NCBI GenBank assembly: GCA_937922155.1
Contig: CAKZVL010000109.1
Coordinates: 1-39,591 of the forward strand
Reading direction: 5' to 3'
Length of the DNA: 39,591 nucleotides
Source of the DNA: an uncultured Paracoccaceae bacterium
GTDB taxonomy: Bacteria; Pseudomonadota; Alphaproteobacteria; Rhodobacterales; Rhodobacteraceae
The translations under genes were made by a program, and so were the position numbers. Below, piece by piece: positions 32,780 to 39,591 of this stretch (its first letter is position 1; each line of letters begins with the position of its first letter). Below the pieces are notes generated by a model, which saw only the letters and a program-made list of their open reading frames with translations, did no database searches and was not told the DNA's origin.

Positions 32780-32785
32780 ATTATA
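32780..32785 (-). promoter_or_regulatory. Possible -10 box of the gntR gene
   Basis: The minus strand reads TATAAT here, a perfect -10. Transcription would start near 32773, so operator O1 would lie at about +8 to +20. No good -35 box is found, and the leader would be about 175 bases long. Confidence 0.45.
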
Positions 32786-32894
32786 CCATGTTTACGTAGT
32801 CGATTCTTGCCGTAGCGCACCAAAAATGAGGGCTGCACATCTGCCCTGAGGGGGTGAAGCCAGACAGCGGCTCTAGCCAATCTGTTATTGGTCA

Positions 32895-32904
32895 AATCTA
32901 GTAT
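32895..32904. promoter_or_regulatory. Degenerate operator candidate O2 before the SDR gene
   Basis: AATCTAGTAT matches eight of ten positions of the ATACTAGTAT core, with an intact right half. It abuts the SDR ribosome binding site (GGAAGGA, 32906-32912), a position suited to a roadblock. A chance match is possible. Confidence 0.4.
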
Positions 32905-32920
32905 CGGAAGGACAATCTCA

Positions 32921-33664
32921 ATGAAACTTGCAGGAAAATCCGCGATCGTCACCGGTGGTGGACGTGACATCGGGGCTGCCATCGCCAAAAAGCTGGCCGC
33001 AGAAGGCGCATCCGTTGCAATCAACTATTTCGCCAGCAGTGCTGGCGCTGACGCTACGGTTGCCGACATCATAGCGGCCGGTGGCAAGGCGTTTGCCTTG
33101 CAAGGGGATCTGAACAAGCCCGAGGACGTTGATGCGCTTGTCGCCAAAACGGTTAGTGAGTTTGGCAGAGTTGATGTTTTGGTGAACAATTCCGGCGGTT
33201 TGATTGCGCGCAAGACATTTGCGGAAATGTCGCTGGACCATTGGAACGATGTTATGTCCTTGAACCTGACCAGCACATTCCTGATGATCAAGGCTGTTGG
33301 CCCGCACATGAATGAGGGCACAATCGTCAACCTTGCCAGTCAGGCGGCACGTGACGGCGGCGGCCCCGGATCGGTGGCCTACGCCGCGTCCAAAGGTGCG
33401 ATCATGACGATGACCCGTGGATTGGCTAAAGAATTGGGACCAAAGGTGCGCGTTAACGCGCTGTGCCCCGGCATGATTGATACAGATTTCCACAACATCC
33501 ACACACCTGATGCCGGTCGGCGCGGGTTTGAGGCCGCAGCGCCATTGAAACGGCAAGGTCTGTCAGAAGATGTCGGCAATCTGGTTCTGTTCCTTGCCTG
33601 CGATGATAGTGCATTCATCACCGGAACAAATGTCGACATCAATGGCGGCATGGTGTTCAGTTAA
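32921..33664 (+). CDS. Short-chain dehydrogenase/reductase in the uronate operon
   Basis: A 247-residue classical SDR, an NAD(P)-dependent oxidoreductase. The cofactor loop is VTGGGRDIGAAIA (near residue 10), the structural asparagine block is LVNNSGG, and the catalytic YAASKGA follows a serine in NLASQ. Spacing from that serine to the tyrosine is one longer than usual. The ATG at 32921 follows GGAAGGA. It is three bases upstream of uxaC, so it should act on a uronate or a related sugar acid. A KduD-like or gluconate 5-dehydrogenase-like role is possible but not shown. Confidence 0.88.
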   Translation: MKLAGKSAIVTGGGRDIGAAIAKKLAAEGASVAINYFASSAGADATVADIIAAGGKAFALQGDLNKPEDVDALVAKTVSEFGRVDVLVNNSGGLIARKTFAEMSLDHWNDVMSLNLTSTFLMIKAVGPHMNEGTIVNLASQAARDGGGPGSVAYAASKGAIMTMTRGLAKELGPKVRVNALCPGMIDTDFHNIHTPDAGRRGFEAAAPLKRQGLSEDVGNLVLFLACDDSAFITGTNVDINGGMVFS

Positions 33665-33667
33665 CAT

Positions 33668-35065
33668 ATGAACCCAGATCGCCTGTTTCCCGCTGACCCG
33701 AACGTACGCGCCATCGCGCGCGCGCTTTATGAACAGGTCGCACACCTGCCGATCATCAGCCCGCATGGTCATTGTGATCCCCGTTGGTTTGCTGAAAATG
33801 AACGCTTTCCGGATCCGGCGCAGCTGTTTGTGGTGCCGGATCATTATGTGTTTCGCATGCTGGTGTCCCAAGGGGTCCCGCTAGAAGCATTGGGTATACC
33901 ATTTGCCGATGGGAGCCTGCCGGATACGGACCCGCGCGACATCTGGCGGGTGTTTGCACAAAACTATCACCTGTTCCGGGGGACGCCCTCATCACTGTGG
34001 CTGGACCACGCGTTTAGCGAAGTCTTTGGCCTTAGCGAGCCGTTTTCGCCAGATACAGCAGATGCGTTTTACGATGACATCGACGCCCAACTTGCAACTG
34101 ATGCCTTCCGTCCGCGTGCGCTGTTTGAACGTTTCAATATTGAGGTCCTCGCAACAACCGAAGGCGCCCTTGATGGTCTGAATTGGCACAAACAAATCGC
34201 TGCAAGTGGGTGGAGCGGTCGTGTTGTCACGACCTATCGCCCCGACGCTGTCGTCGATCCCGACTTTGCAGGCTTTGCGGATAACGTCGCCGAGTTTGGT
34301 GCGCTCACTGGGGAAGACACGGGGACGTGGTCCGGCTATTTGAACGCGCATCGCGTTCGCCGTGCCTTCTTTCAGGACAATGGCGCAACCGCCACCGATC
34401 ACGGGCACCCCACAGCCCGAACCGAAGACTTACCCGCGCCAGAGGCGGCAGCGTTGTTTGCCAAGGCCCTTGCGGGCACCTGTTCGCCTGCTGAGGCAGA
34501 GGCGTTTCGCGGGCAGATGCTCACCGAAATGGCACGGATGAGCCTTGATGATAGGATGACCATGCAGATCCACGCCGGGTCCTATCGCAACCATTCCGCC
34601 CCGGTGTTTTCCAGCCATGGGCGGGACAATGGGTTCGATATTCCGATGCAAACGGATTATGTCGCAGCGCTCAAGCCGCTACTGGATGCAGTAGGGATGG
34701 AACCTGATCTAACGGTGATCCTGTTCACGCTGGATGAAACAACCTACAGCCGCGAGCTTGCGCCGCTTGCGGGCGCTTACCCGGCATTGCGGTTAGGCCC
34801 GCCGTGGTGGTTTCATGACAGTTTTGAAGGGATCAAACGGTTCCGAGAGGCGACAACAGAAACTTGTGGTTTTTACAACACCGCTGGTTTCAACGACGAC
34901 ACCCGTGCGTTCTGTTCGATCCCGGCCCGCCATGATGTGGCGCGCCGGTCTGATTGTGCCTATTTGGCTGGTTTGGTGGCCACGGGGCGGCTCGCGGAAA
35001 GCGACGCGCATGAGGTGGCCTACGATCTGACCTACCGTCTTGCCAAGGAGGCGTATCGCCTATGA
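33668..35065 (+). CDS. uxaC: Glucuronate isomerase
   Basis: A 465-residue UxaC protein, which converts D-glucuronate to D-fructuronate (and D-galacturonate to D-tagaturonate) in the cytoplasm. The N-terminal metal-binding SPHGHCDPRWFAEN matches the amidohydrolase-like fold of the family. The blocks DHYVFRMLVSQGVP, VLATTEGALD and RLGPPWWFHDS are characteristic, and the length is close to that of E. coli UxaC. It begins three bases after the SDR stop and overlaps the downstream reductase by four bases. Confidence 0.95.
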   Translation: MNPDRLFPADPNVRAIARALYEQVAHLPIISPHGHCDPRWFAENERFPDPAQLFVVPDHYVFRMLVSQGVPLEALGIPFADGSLPDTDPRDIWRVFAQNYHLFRGTPSSLWLDHAFSEVFGLSEPFSPDTADAFYDDIDAQLATDAFRPRALFERFNIEVLATTEGALDGLNWHKQIAASGWSGRVVTTYRPDAVVDPDFAGFADNVAEFGALTGEDTGTWSGYLNAHRVRRAFFQDNGATATDHGHPTARTEDLPAPEAAALFAKALAGTCSPAEAEAFRGQMLTEMARMSLDDRMTMQIHAGSYRNHSAPVFSSHGRDNGFDIPMQTDYVAALKPLLDAVGMEPDLTVILFTLDETTYSRELAPLAGAYPALRLGPPWWFHDSFEGIKRFREATTETCGFYNTAGFNDDTRAFCSIPARHDVARRSDCAYLAGLVATGRLAESDAHEVAYDLTYRLAKEAYRL

Positions 35066-36513
35066 CCACGCCACGCTTGCGCCGCAGCAGCGCCCCCATC
35101 CCTAAAGTGGGCATCGTTCATCTAGGACCAGGTGCGTTTTTCCGCGCGTTTGGCGCGATTTATACGACAGAGGTGATGCAGACCAAAGGCGGTGATTGGG
35201 GCACTACGGCCGTCAGCTTGCGCAACCCGACCATCCGCGATGCCCTTGCGCCGCAAGATTTTGCTTATACGTCTGTGACGATGGCGCCAGACGGTGCGCA
35301 GCATGTTGTCATCGAAGCGATCAACGATGTGCTGGTCGCGCCGGAAAACCCCGGCGCGGTTCTGGATGCTATGGCAAACCCAGCTGTCAAAATCGTTTCT
35401 ATGACGATTACCGAAAAAGGGTACTGCCATAACCCGGCTACAGGTGACCTGCAGCTAGATCACCCCGACATCATCCATGATCTTGCCCAACCGGACGCGC
35501 CGCGTTCAGCCCTTGGGTTTTTGGTCTACGCGCTGGCGCGACGCAAAGAAAATGGCCAGCCACCCTTCACGGTTTTGTCCTGCGACAACCTTCCCAACAA
35601 CGGTCGGCTGACGCGCCGTGTTGTCCTGGCGTTTGCAAAGGCCGTCGCACCTGACCTTGCGGATTGGATCGGAGACCATGCCCGCTTTCCATCCACAATG
35701 GTGGATCGCATAACGCCCGCAACGACGCCTGATGACATCGCCTCTGTTGCGGCAAAAACTGGCTTTCAGGATTTGGGATGCGTGATGCATGAACCGTTCC
35801 GCCAGTGGGTGATTGAGGACGATTTTGTCGCGGGGCACCGCCCGGATTGGAACCTGGCGGGTGCGCAGTTCGTGCAGGACGTCGAAGCATTCGAAACGAT
35901 GAAACTGCGCTGCCTGAACGGCACCCATTCGTCGCTGGCCTATTTGGGTTATTTGGCCGGGTATGAAGTGATTTCAGATGCCGTCGCTGATCCGCATTTC
36001 GCGGCCTTTATTGATCGACTTTGGCAGGATGAGATTGTTCCGACCGTCCCACCGCCGGAAGGTGCTGATCTGTTGCGGTACTGCGCGGACCTCAAGGCGC
36101 GTTACCGCAACCCCGCGATCCGTCACAAGACATGGCAAATCGCGATGGATGGATCACAAAAGCTACCGCAACGCCTGCTTGCCACGGTTGCCGATTGTCT
36201 CGACGCTGGAAGGCCCATTCCTGGCCTCGCCCTCGCTGTGGCGGCTTGGATGCGATATGTAGGCGGCGTTGACGAAGCGGGCGGGGACATTGATGTGCGC
36301 GATCCTTTGGCGGATCAGCTAAGGTCGGCGTCAGATGATCATGATGCGCCAGCCGACAAGGTTGCAGCCTTGCTTACCATCCAAGATGTGTTTCCGAGCG
36401 AACTGGCCGGCAACCCGGTCTTTCGCTCAGCCGTAACAGCCGCGTTTGAATCCTTGGTTGCCAATGGGGCCAAGGCCACCGTCAAGGATTTAGTTGCCCA
36501 AAACGGACGGTAG
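35062..36513 (+). CDS. uxuB: Mannitol dehydrogenase-family reductase, probable fructuronate reductase
   Basis: A 483-residue NAD-dependent polyol/uronate dehydrogenase. The N-terminal GIVHLGPGAFFRAFGAIYT and the catalytic block KLRCLNGTHSSLAYLGYLAG, with the conserved lysine, asparagine and histidine, are family hallmarks. Immediately following uxaC and overlapping it by four bases, it most likely reduces D-fructuronate to D-mannonate. Mannitol, arabinitol or tagaturonate dehydrogenases are close relatives, so the symbol rests partly on context. AAGGAGG lies about 10 bases before the start. Its last 24 bases overlap the end of the convergent dctM. Confidence 0.85.
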   Translation: MTTPRLRRSSAPIPKVGIVHLGPGAFFRAFGAIYTTEVMQTKGGDWGTTAVSLRNPTIRDALAPQDFAYTSVTMAPDGAQHVVIEAINDVLVAPENPGAVLDAMANPAVKIVSMTITEKGYCHNPATGDLQLDHPDIIHDLAQPDAPRSALGFLVYALARRKENGQPPFTVLSCDNLPNNGRLTRRVVLAFAKAVAPDLADWIGDHARFPSTMVDRITPATTPDDIASVAAKTGFQDLGCVMHEPFRQWVIEDDFVAGHRPDWNLAGAQFVQDVEAFETMKLRCLNGTHSSLAYLGYLAGYEVISDAVADPHFAAFIDRLWQDEIVPTVPPPEGADLLRYCADLKARYRNPAIRHKTWQIAMDGSQKLPQRLLATVADCLDAGRPIPGLALAVAAWMRYVGGVDEAGGDIDVRDPLADQLRSASDDHDAPADKVAALLTIQDVFPSELAGNPVFRSAVTAAFESLVANGAKATVKDLVAQNGR

Positions 36514-37773
36514 CCAAAGCGAGACAGCAGGCACATAGGTCACCAAGATCAACGCGCCTAAGATTGCCACATAGAACGGCCAGATTGATTTGAGCGCTTG
36601 TTCGATCTTGATCTTACCAACCGCGCAGCCAACGAACAGACATGTGCCCACCGGCGGCGTGCAAAGGCCAAGGCCAAGATTGATCAACATCATGATACCA
36701 AACTGTGCCGGATCCATGCCAAGCCCTTTGGCAATGGGCAGGAAAATCGGCGTACAGATCAGGATCAACGCCGCCATATCCATGATCATCCCCAACAGCA
36801 GCAGGATGACGTTGATCATCAGTAAGATGATAATCGGGTTGTCAGAGATCGTGATCAGCGCATTGCTCAATAAATCGGGGACTTGGTAGATCGCCAGCAA
36901 CCACGCAAACGAACTCGCAAAAGCAATCAGGATCATGACCATCGACGTGGTCCGCACGGTGCCTGTCACGGCGAGAATGAATGAGTCCCAGCTAAGGGTG
37001 CGGTAGTAAAACTTGGTCAGTAGCAGCGCGTAGATTGCGCCAAAGGCACCGGATTCCGTCACGGTAAAGACGCCAGACAGTGTACCGCCGACGATGATGA
37101 CCGCGGTAAAGAAACCGGGGATGGCGTCAAACGCTGTGCGGCGCACCGTTGTCCAGCCGGGAAAGGGCTCGGCCGGGTAGTTGTGTTTAATTGACAGAAT
37201 ATAGGCGGCGATGGCGATGCAAATACACATCAAGATACCCGGCAGCACGCCTGCCAAGAACATTTTGGACACCGACAAACCACTGCCCGCTGCAACCACG
37301 TAAATGATCATGTTGTGACTAGGGGGGATGACGATGCCCGCAATGGATGACGTGACCGTCACGTTGACGGCAAAGTCCGGGCGATAACCGCGTTCTTTCA
37401 TCACCGGAACAAGGATGGATCCCAGCGCTGAAATATCGGCCACAGCGGAGCCGGAAATGCCACCAAACAGCATGCTGGAAAAGACGTTGACCATGGCAAG
37501 GCCACCTTTGAAATGCCCCACAATGGCTTGGGCCAGTTTCACCAGCCGTGCCGCGATACCGCCATGCAGCATCAGTTCTCCGGCGAAGACGAAAAATGGG
37601 ATCGCCATCAATGATCCGACTGTGATGCCAGATGTGGCACGTTGGAAGGTCATCAAGAGGCCAAAACCATCGTACCACATGGCCGACGCCGCAGCGATGC
37701 CCATCGCAAAGGCAACAGGCAGGCCGATAACGACACCAATGCCAAACGCGCCCAGTAGGATAATCAGACCCAT
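36490..37773 (-). CDS. dctM: TRAP transporter large permease (DctM type)
   Basis: A 427-residue inner-membrane protein, the ion-coupled translocating subunit of a TRAP importer. It shows many hydrophobic helices and the family blocks FVFAGELMLHGGIAARLV, FGGISGSAVADISALGSI and a C-terminal LGLCTPPVGTCLFVGCAVG. I chose the ATG at 37773, one base after the dctQ stop, because the longer reading overlaps dctQ. The neighbouring uronate catabolic genes suggest hexuronate as substrate. The symbol is the generic TRAP name. Confidence 0.93.
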   Translation of the reverse strand: MGLIILLGAFGIGVVIGLPVAFAMGIAAASAMWYDGFGLLMTFQRATSGITVGSLMAIPFFVFAGELMLHGGIAARLVKLAQAIVGHFKGGLAMVNVFSSMLFGGISGSAVADISALGSILVPVMKERGYRPDFAVNVTVTSSIAGIVIPPSHNMIIYVVAAGSGLSVSKMFLAGVLPGILMCICIAIAAYILSIKHNYPAEPFPGWTTVRRTAFDAIPGFFTAVIIVGGTLSGVFTVTESGAFGAIYALLLTKFYYRTLSWDSFILAVTGTVRTTSMVMILIAFASSFAWLLAIYQVPDLLSNALITISDNPIIILLMINVILLLLGMIMDMAALILICTPIFLPIAKGLGMDPAQFGIMMLINLGLGLCTPPVGTCLFVGCAVGKIKIEQALKSIWPFYVAILGALILVTYVPAVSLWLPSVLGN

Positions 37774-37774
37774 G

Positions 37775-38299
37775 TTATGTATGCTCCGAGGCGAGGGGGT
37801 CTTCGGGTGACCAGCTTGAGAATGTGAGAACACGCGATAGCGCGCGGGCGCCGGCAAACAGAAAGATCAAACCGCCAAAGATGGTCACGGCTGCGGATCG
37901 GAAACTTTCGGGGATTCCCAGCATCGGGATGAACGAATCCCAGCCAAAGCTGACCCAACCCCAGCACGACAACACAGTCAGAAACCCAAAGGTCGCGATG
38001 ATGAGGTCGATAATCACAATGATCACTTTTTGCAGGACGAAGGGGAGCATGTCACGAAACACAGTCACGCCAAGATGCGTGTTGGTTCGAACACCAGCAG
38101 CCGCGCCAAGAAAGACAATATAACAGATCAGCAAAAGCGAAAGCTGTTCGACCCATGTCGGGGTGACGTTCAAGACGTAGCGGCCAAAAACCAGCCAGCC
38201 AAAAGTCACCACCAAAACCACAAGGGCAATTGATGCGACGAAAATACAGAGCGATTGAACGGCTCCGAGGGCTTTGTCGACGCGATCAAGGACAGTCAT
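37775..38299 (-). CDS. dctQ: TRAP transporter small permease (DctQ type)
   Basis: A 174-residue four-helix membrane protein, the small subunit that associates with DctM. The block FGWLVFGRYVLNVTPTWVEQLS (near residue 33) is the family signature. GAGG precedes the ATG at 38299. It lies between dctP and dctM on the same strand, and a hairpin separates it from dctP. Confidence 0.92.
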   Translation of the reverse strand: MTVLDRVDKALGAVQSLCIFVASIALVVLVVTFGWLVFGRYVLNVTPTWVEQLSLLLICYIVFLGAAAGVRTNTHLGVTVFRDMLPFVLQKVIIVIIDLIIATFGFLTVLSCWGWVSFGWDSFIPMLGIPESFRSAAVTIFGGLIFLFAGARALSRVLTFSSWSPEDPLASEHT

Positions 38300-38337
38300 T
38301 TTTGCCTCAGGTGCTGATTTAATGGAGAGAGAAGAAT

Positions 38338-38360
38338 GGGCAACCCGGTTAGGGTTGCCC
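38338..38360 (-). terminator. Hairpin between dctP and dctQ
   Basis: GGGCAACCC and GGGTTGCCC form a perfect 9-bp stem with a 5-base loop. No T tract follows in the direction of transcription. It probably stabilises the dctP message or attenuates dctQM, giving more binding protein than permease. Confidence 0.7.
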
Positions 38361-38375
38361 AGACGGTCGCAAGTC

Positions 38376-39353
38376 TTAGTTGCGGATCAGGTTCACCAGA
38401 TCAGCAAGGTCAGGATTGTCTGCAAGGAACGCTTCGTAAACCGGCGCCATTGCTTCTTGGAATGGGGCTTTGTCTGCGATTGTGTTCACAGTCGTCCCAC
38501 CAGCCTGAACGATTTCCATGCTGGCGGCCTCACGCTCTTGCCACAGCTCACGCTGAAGGTCTGCACTGGCACGACCAGCGGCCATGACAATGTCCTGATG
38601 CTCTGGGGACAGCTTGTCCCAAGATTGTTTGCTCATGCAGAGGCATTCTGGAATGATCAAATGCTCTGTGAGTGAATAGTACTTTGCAACTTCAAAGTGG
38701 CTTGTGGATTCGTAGGAAGGTGGGTTGTTTTCCGCACCGTCCACAACGCCAGTCTGGATAGACTGATACACTTCGGCAAAGGCCATGGGTGTTGCGTTAC
38801 CGTCCATGGATTCAACCATCTGCACAAACAGATCGTTGTTCATGACGCGGATTTTCAGGCCTTCAACATCAGCAGGTGTGTTGATCGGACGGACAGAGTT
38901 ATAGAAAGACCGCGCACCAGCATCATACCAGCCTAGTGGAACGATCCCACGTTCGATCATGCCGGCGCCAATTGCGTCGCCAACCTCGCCGTCCATCAGC
39001 TCATACATCTCAGGGATGCTGCTGAAGATGAATGGCAGGGACACGACGTTGGTTTCAGGAACAGATGTTCCCATCGGCCCAAGGCTAAATTCGCCGAAGT
39101 CCAATACGCCAAGACGGATCTGTTCGATCGCATCTGGCTGACTGCCCAAAACGCCATTGTGGAAAATTTTCGCAGAGACCGCACCGCCTGTTTTCTCTGC
39201 CACTTCAGCGGCAAAAGATTCCATCGCGATTGATACGGGGTAGTCTTCGACGTGAATGTTCCAGCCGCGCAACTCTTGCGCTGAAACGGCTGATGCTGCC
39301 AACGCAAGGCAACCACCAAGCAATGTGCCACGAATTGTAAGTGTATGTTTCAT
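38376..39353 (-). CDS. dctP: TRAP transporter substrate-binding protein (DctP type), probable hexuronate binder
   Basis: A 325-residue periplasmic binding protein. The signal peptide (hydrophobic LLGGCLALAASAVSA) is probably cut after SAQ near residue 26. The block GLKIRVMNNDLFVQM (near residue 170) holds the arginine that binds the substrate carboxylate in TRAP proteins, and NATPMAFAEVYQSIQTGVVD with GAENNPPSY follows. These resemble TRAP binding proteins for uronates. GGGAGGA precedes the ATG. The context, beside uxaC and a shared operator, supports glucuronate or galacturonate as ligand. Confidence 0.93.
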   Translation of the reverse strand: MKHTLTIRGTLLGGCLALAASAVSAQELRGWNIHVEDYPVSIAMESFAAEVAEKTGGAVSAKIFHNGVLGSQPDAIEQIRLGVLDFGEFSLGPMGTSVPETNVVSLPFIFSSIPEMYELMDGEVGDAIGAGMIERGIVPLGWYDAGARSFYNSVRPINTPADVEGLKIRVMNNDLFVQMVESMDGNATPMAFAEVYQSIQTGVVDGAENNPPSYESTSHFEVAKYYSLTEHLIIPECLCMSKQSWDKLSPEHQDIVMAAGRASADLQRELWQEREAASMEIVQAGGTTVNTIADKAPFQEAMAPVYEAFLADNPDLADLVNLIRN

Positions 39354-39427
39354 TTGATCCTCCCAGATTCAACTGTCGTTGGCAGGCTAGTCCTGACCCA
39401 TAGTCACAGGCCCAGCATACCAACAAG

Positions 39428-39439
39428 TATACTAGTATA
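39428..39439. promoter_or_regulatory. Operator candidate O3, TATACTAGTATA, before dctP
   Basis: A perfect 12-base palindrome with the same ATACTAGTAT core as O1. It overlaps the expected -10 region of the dctP promoter, so a protein bound here would block transcription. It also contains part of an overlapping AGTATACT palindrome (39426-39433). Confidence 0.65.
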
Positions 39440-39460
39440 ATTCATCGTTAGGCGAGTCAA
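39437..39460 (-). promoter_or_regulatory. Probable dctP promoter
   Basis: On the minus strand a -35 box TTGACT (39460-39455) lies upstream of two candidate -10 boxes: TATACT with 15-base spacing or TACTAG with 17-base spacing. Both candidates fall within operator O3. The -35 box is convincing; the exact -10 is uncertain. Confidence 0.5.
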
Positions 39461-39494
39461 TCTGAACCTTTAAATTGCACGACTATGTTAGAGG

Positions 39495-39591
39495 TCAAAC
39501 GGTGCCGCGCGGTGGGCGGTTATTGTCTTTGGTAAAGATCATGCCGTCCAACAATTCTGCCAACTCCGGGCGCGCAGATGGGCCGTTTGAG
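39495..39591 (-). CDS. 3' end of an unidentified gene, truncated by the window edge
   Basis: The minus strand is open from the window edge to a TGA at 39497-39495 and gives 31 residues ending MIFTKDNNRPPRGTV. Codon use resembles that of neighbouring genes, and the other frames look less protein-like. I do not recognise the family. Its position upstream of and in the same direction as dctP suggests a further gene of the uronate locus. Confidence 0.45.
   Translation of the reverse strand, partial: SNGPSARPELAELLDGMIFTKDNNRPPRGTV

Overview
The window looks like a chromosomal segment of a Rhodobacterales (Roseobacter-group) alphaproteobacterium. This is inferred from the moderately high G+C, the fused MrpA/B antiporter subunit, the AglEFGK-like sugar importer, the rplM-rpsI pair, and a TRAP transporter beside uronate genes. 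I saw no rRNA, tRNA, insertion sequence, prophage or CRISPR array. The gene layout is dense and operonic, with many 4-base ATGA/GTGA overlaps.

Layout. 1-3.5 kb: the end of an M32 carboxypeptidase, a crotonase-fold protein diverging from a hotdog thioesterase, then rplM-rpsI with a clear promoter and terminator. 3.6-9.5 kb (minus strand): a complete six-gene Mrp/Pha cation/proton antiporter operon. 9.8-10.2 kb: a YciA-type acyl-CoA thioesterase. 10.7-23.1 kb: a nine-gene carbohydrate operon made of a CUT1 ABC importer (binding protein, two unusual permeases, ATPase), three different Gfo/Idh/MocA oxidoreductases, a CE15-like esterase and a GH38 alpha-mannosidase. Neither hydrolase has a signal peptide. 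The operon reads as import of an intact mannose-containing, probably uronate-ester-bearing glycoside followed by breakdown in the cytoplasm. 23.1-27.4 kb: a probable cyclic-nucleotide signalling island with a Popeye-type membrane protein divergent from a secreted FecR-domain protein and a CHASE2-adenylate cyclase. 27.4-31.9 kb: a glutathione transferase, then a polar amino-acid ABC system (binding protein divergent from ATPase and permease) whose operon ends in a MATE exporter. 31.9-39.4 kb: a hexuronate locus with a GntR/FCD regulator, an SDR, uxaC, a UxuB-like reductase and a convergent TRAP transporter dctPQM. The last 97 bases hold the 3' end of an unidentified minus-strand gene.

How the parts may work together. 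The TRAP transporter would bring in hexuronate, UxaC would isomerise it and the UxuB-like enzyme would reduce it. A palindrome with the core ATACTAGTAT lies in front of both dctP and the gntR/SDR pair, and a degenerate copy lies just before the SDR ribosome binding site, so all three units are probably controlled by the GntR protein. If the CE15-like esterase upstream releases glucuronate, it would feed the same pathway.

The most novel-looking elements are the Popeye/FecR/CHASE2-cyclase island and the GH38-CE15-triple-Gfo operon, whose first permease carries an insertion of roughly 100 mostly hydrophobic residues. All family assignments come from reading motifs by eye; no database search was run.
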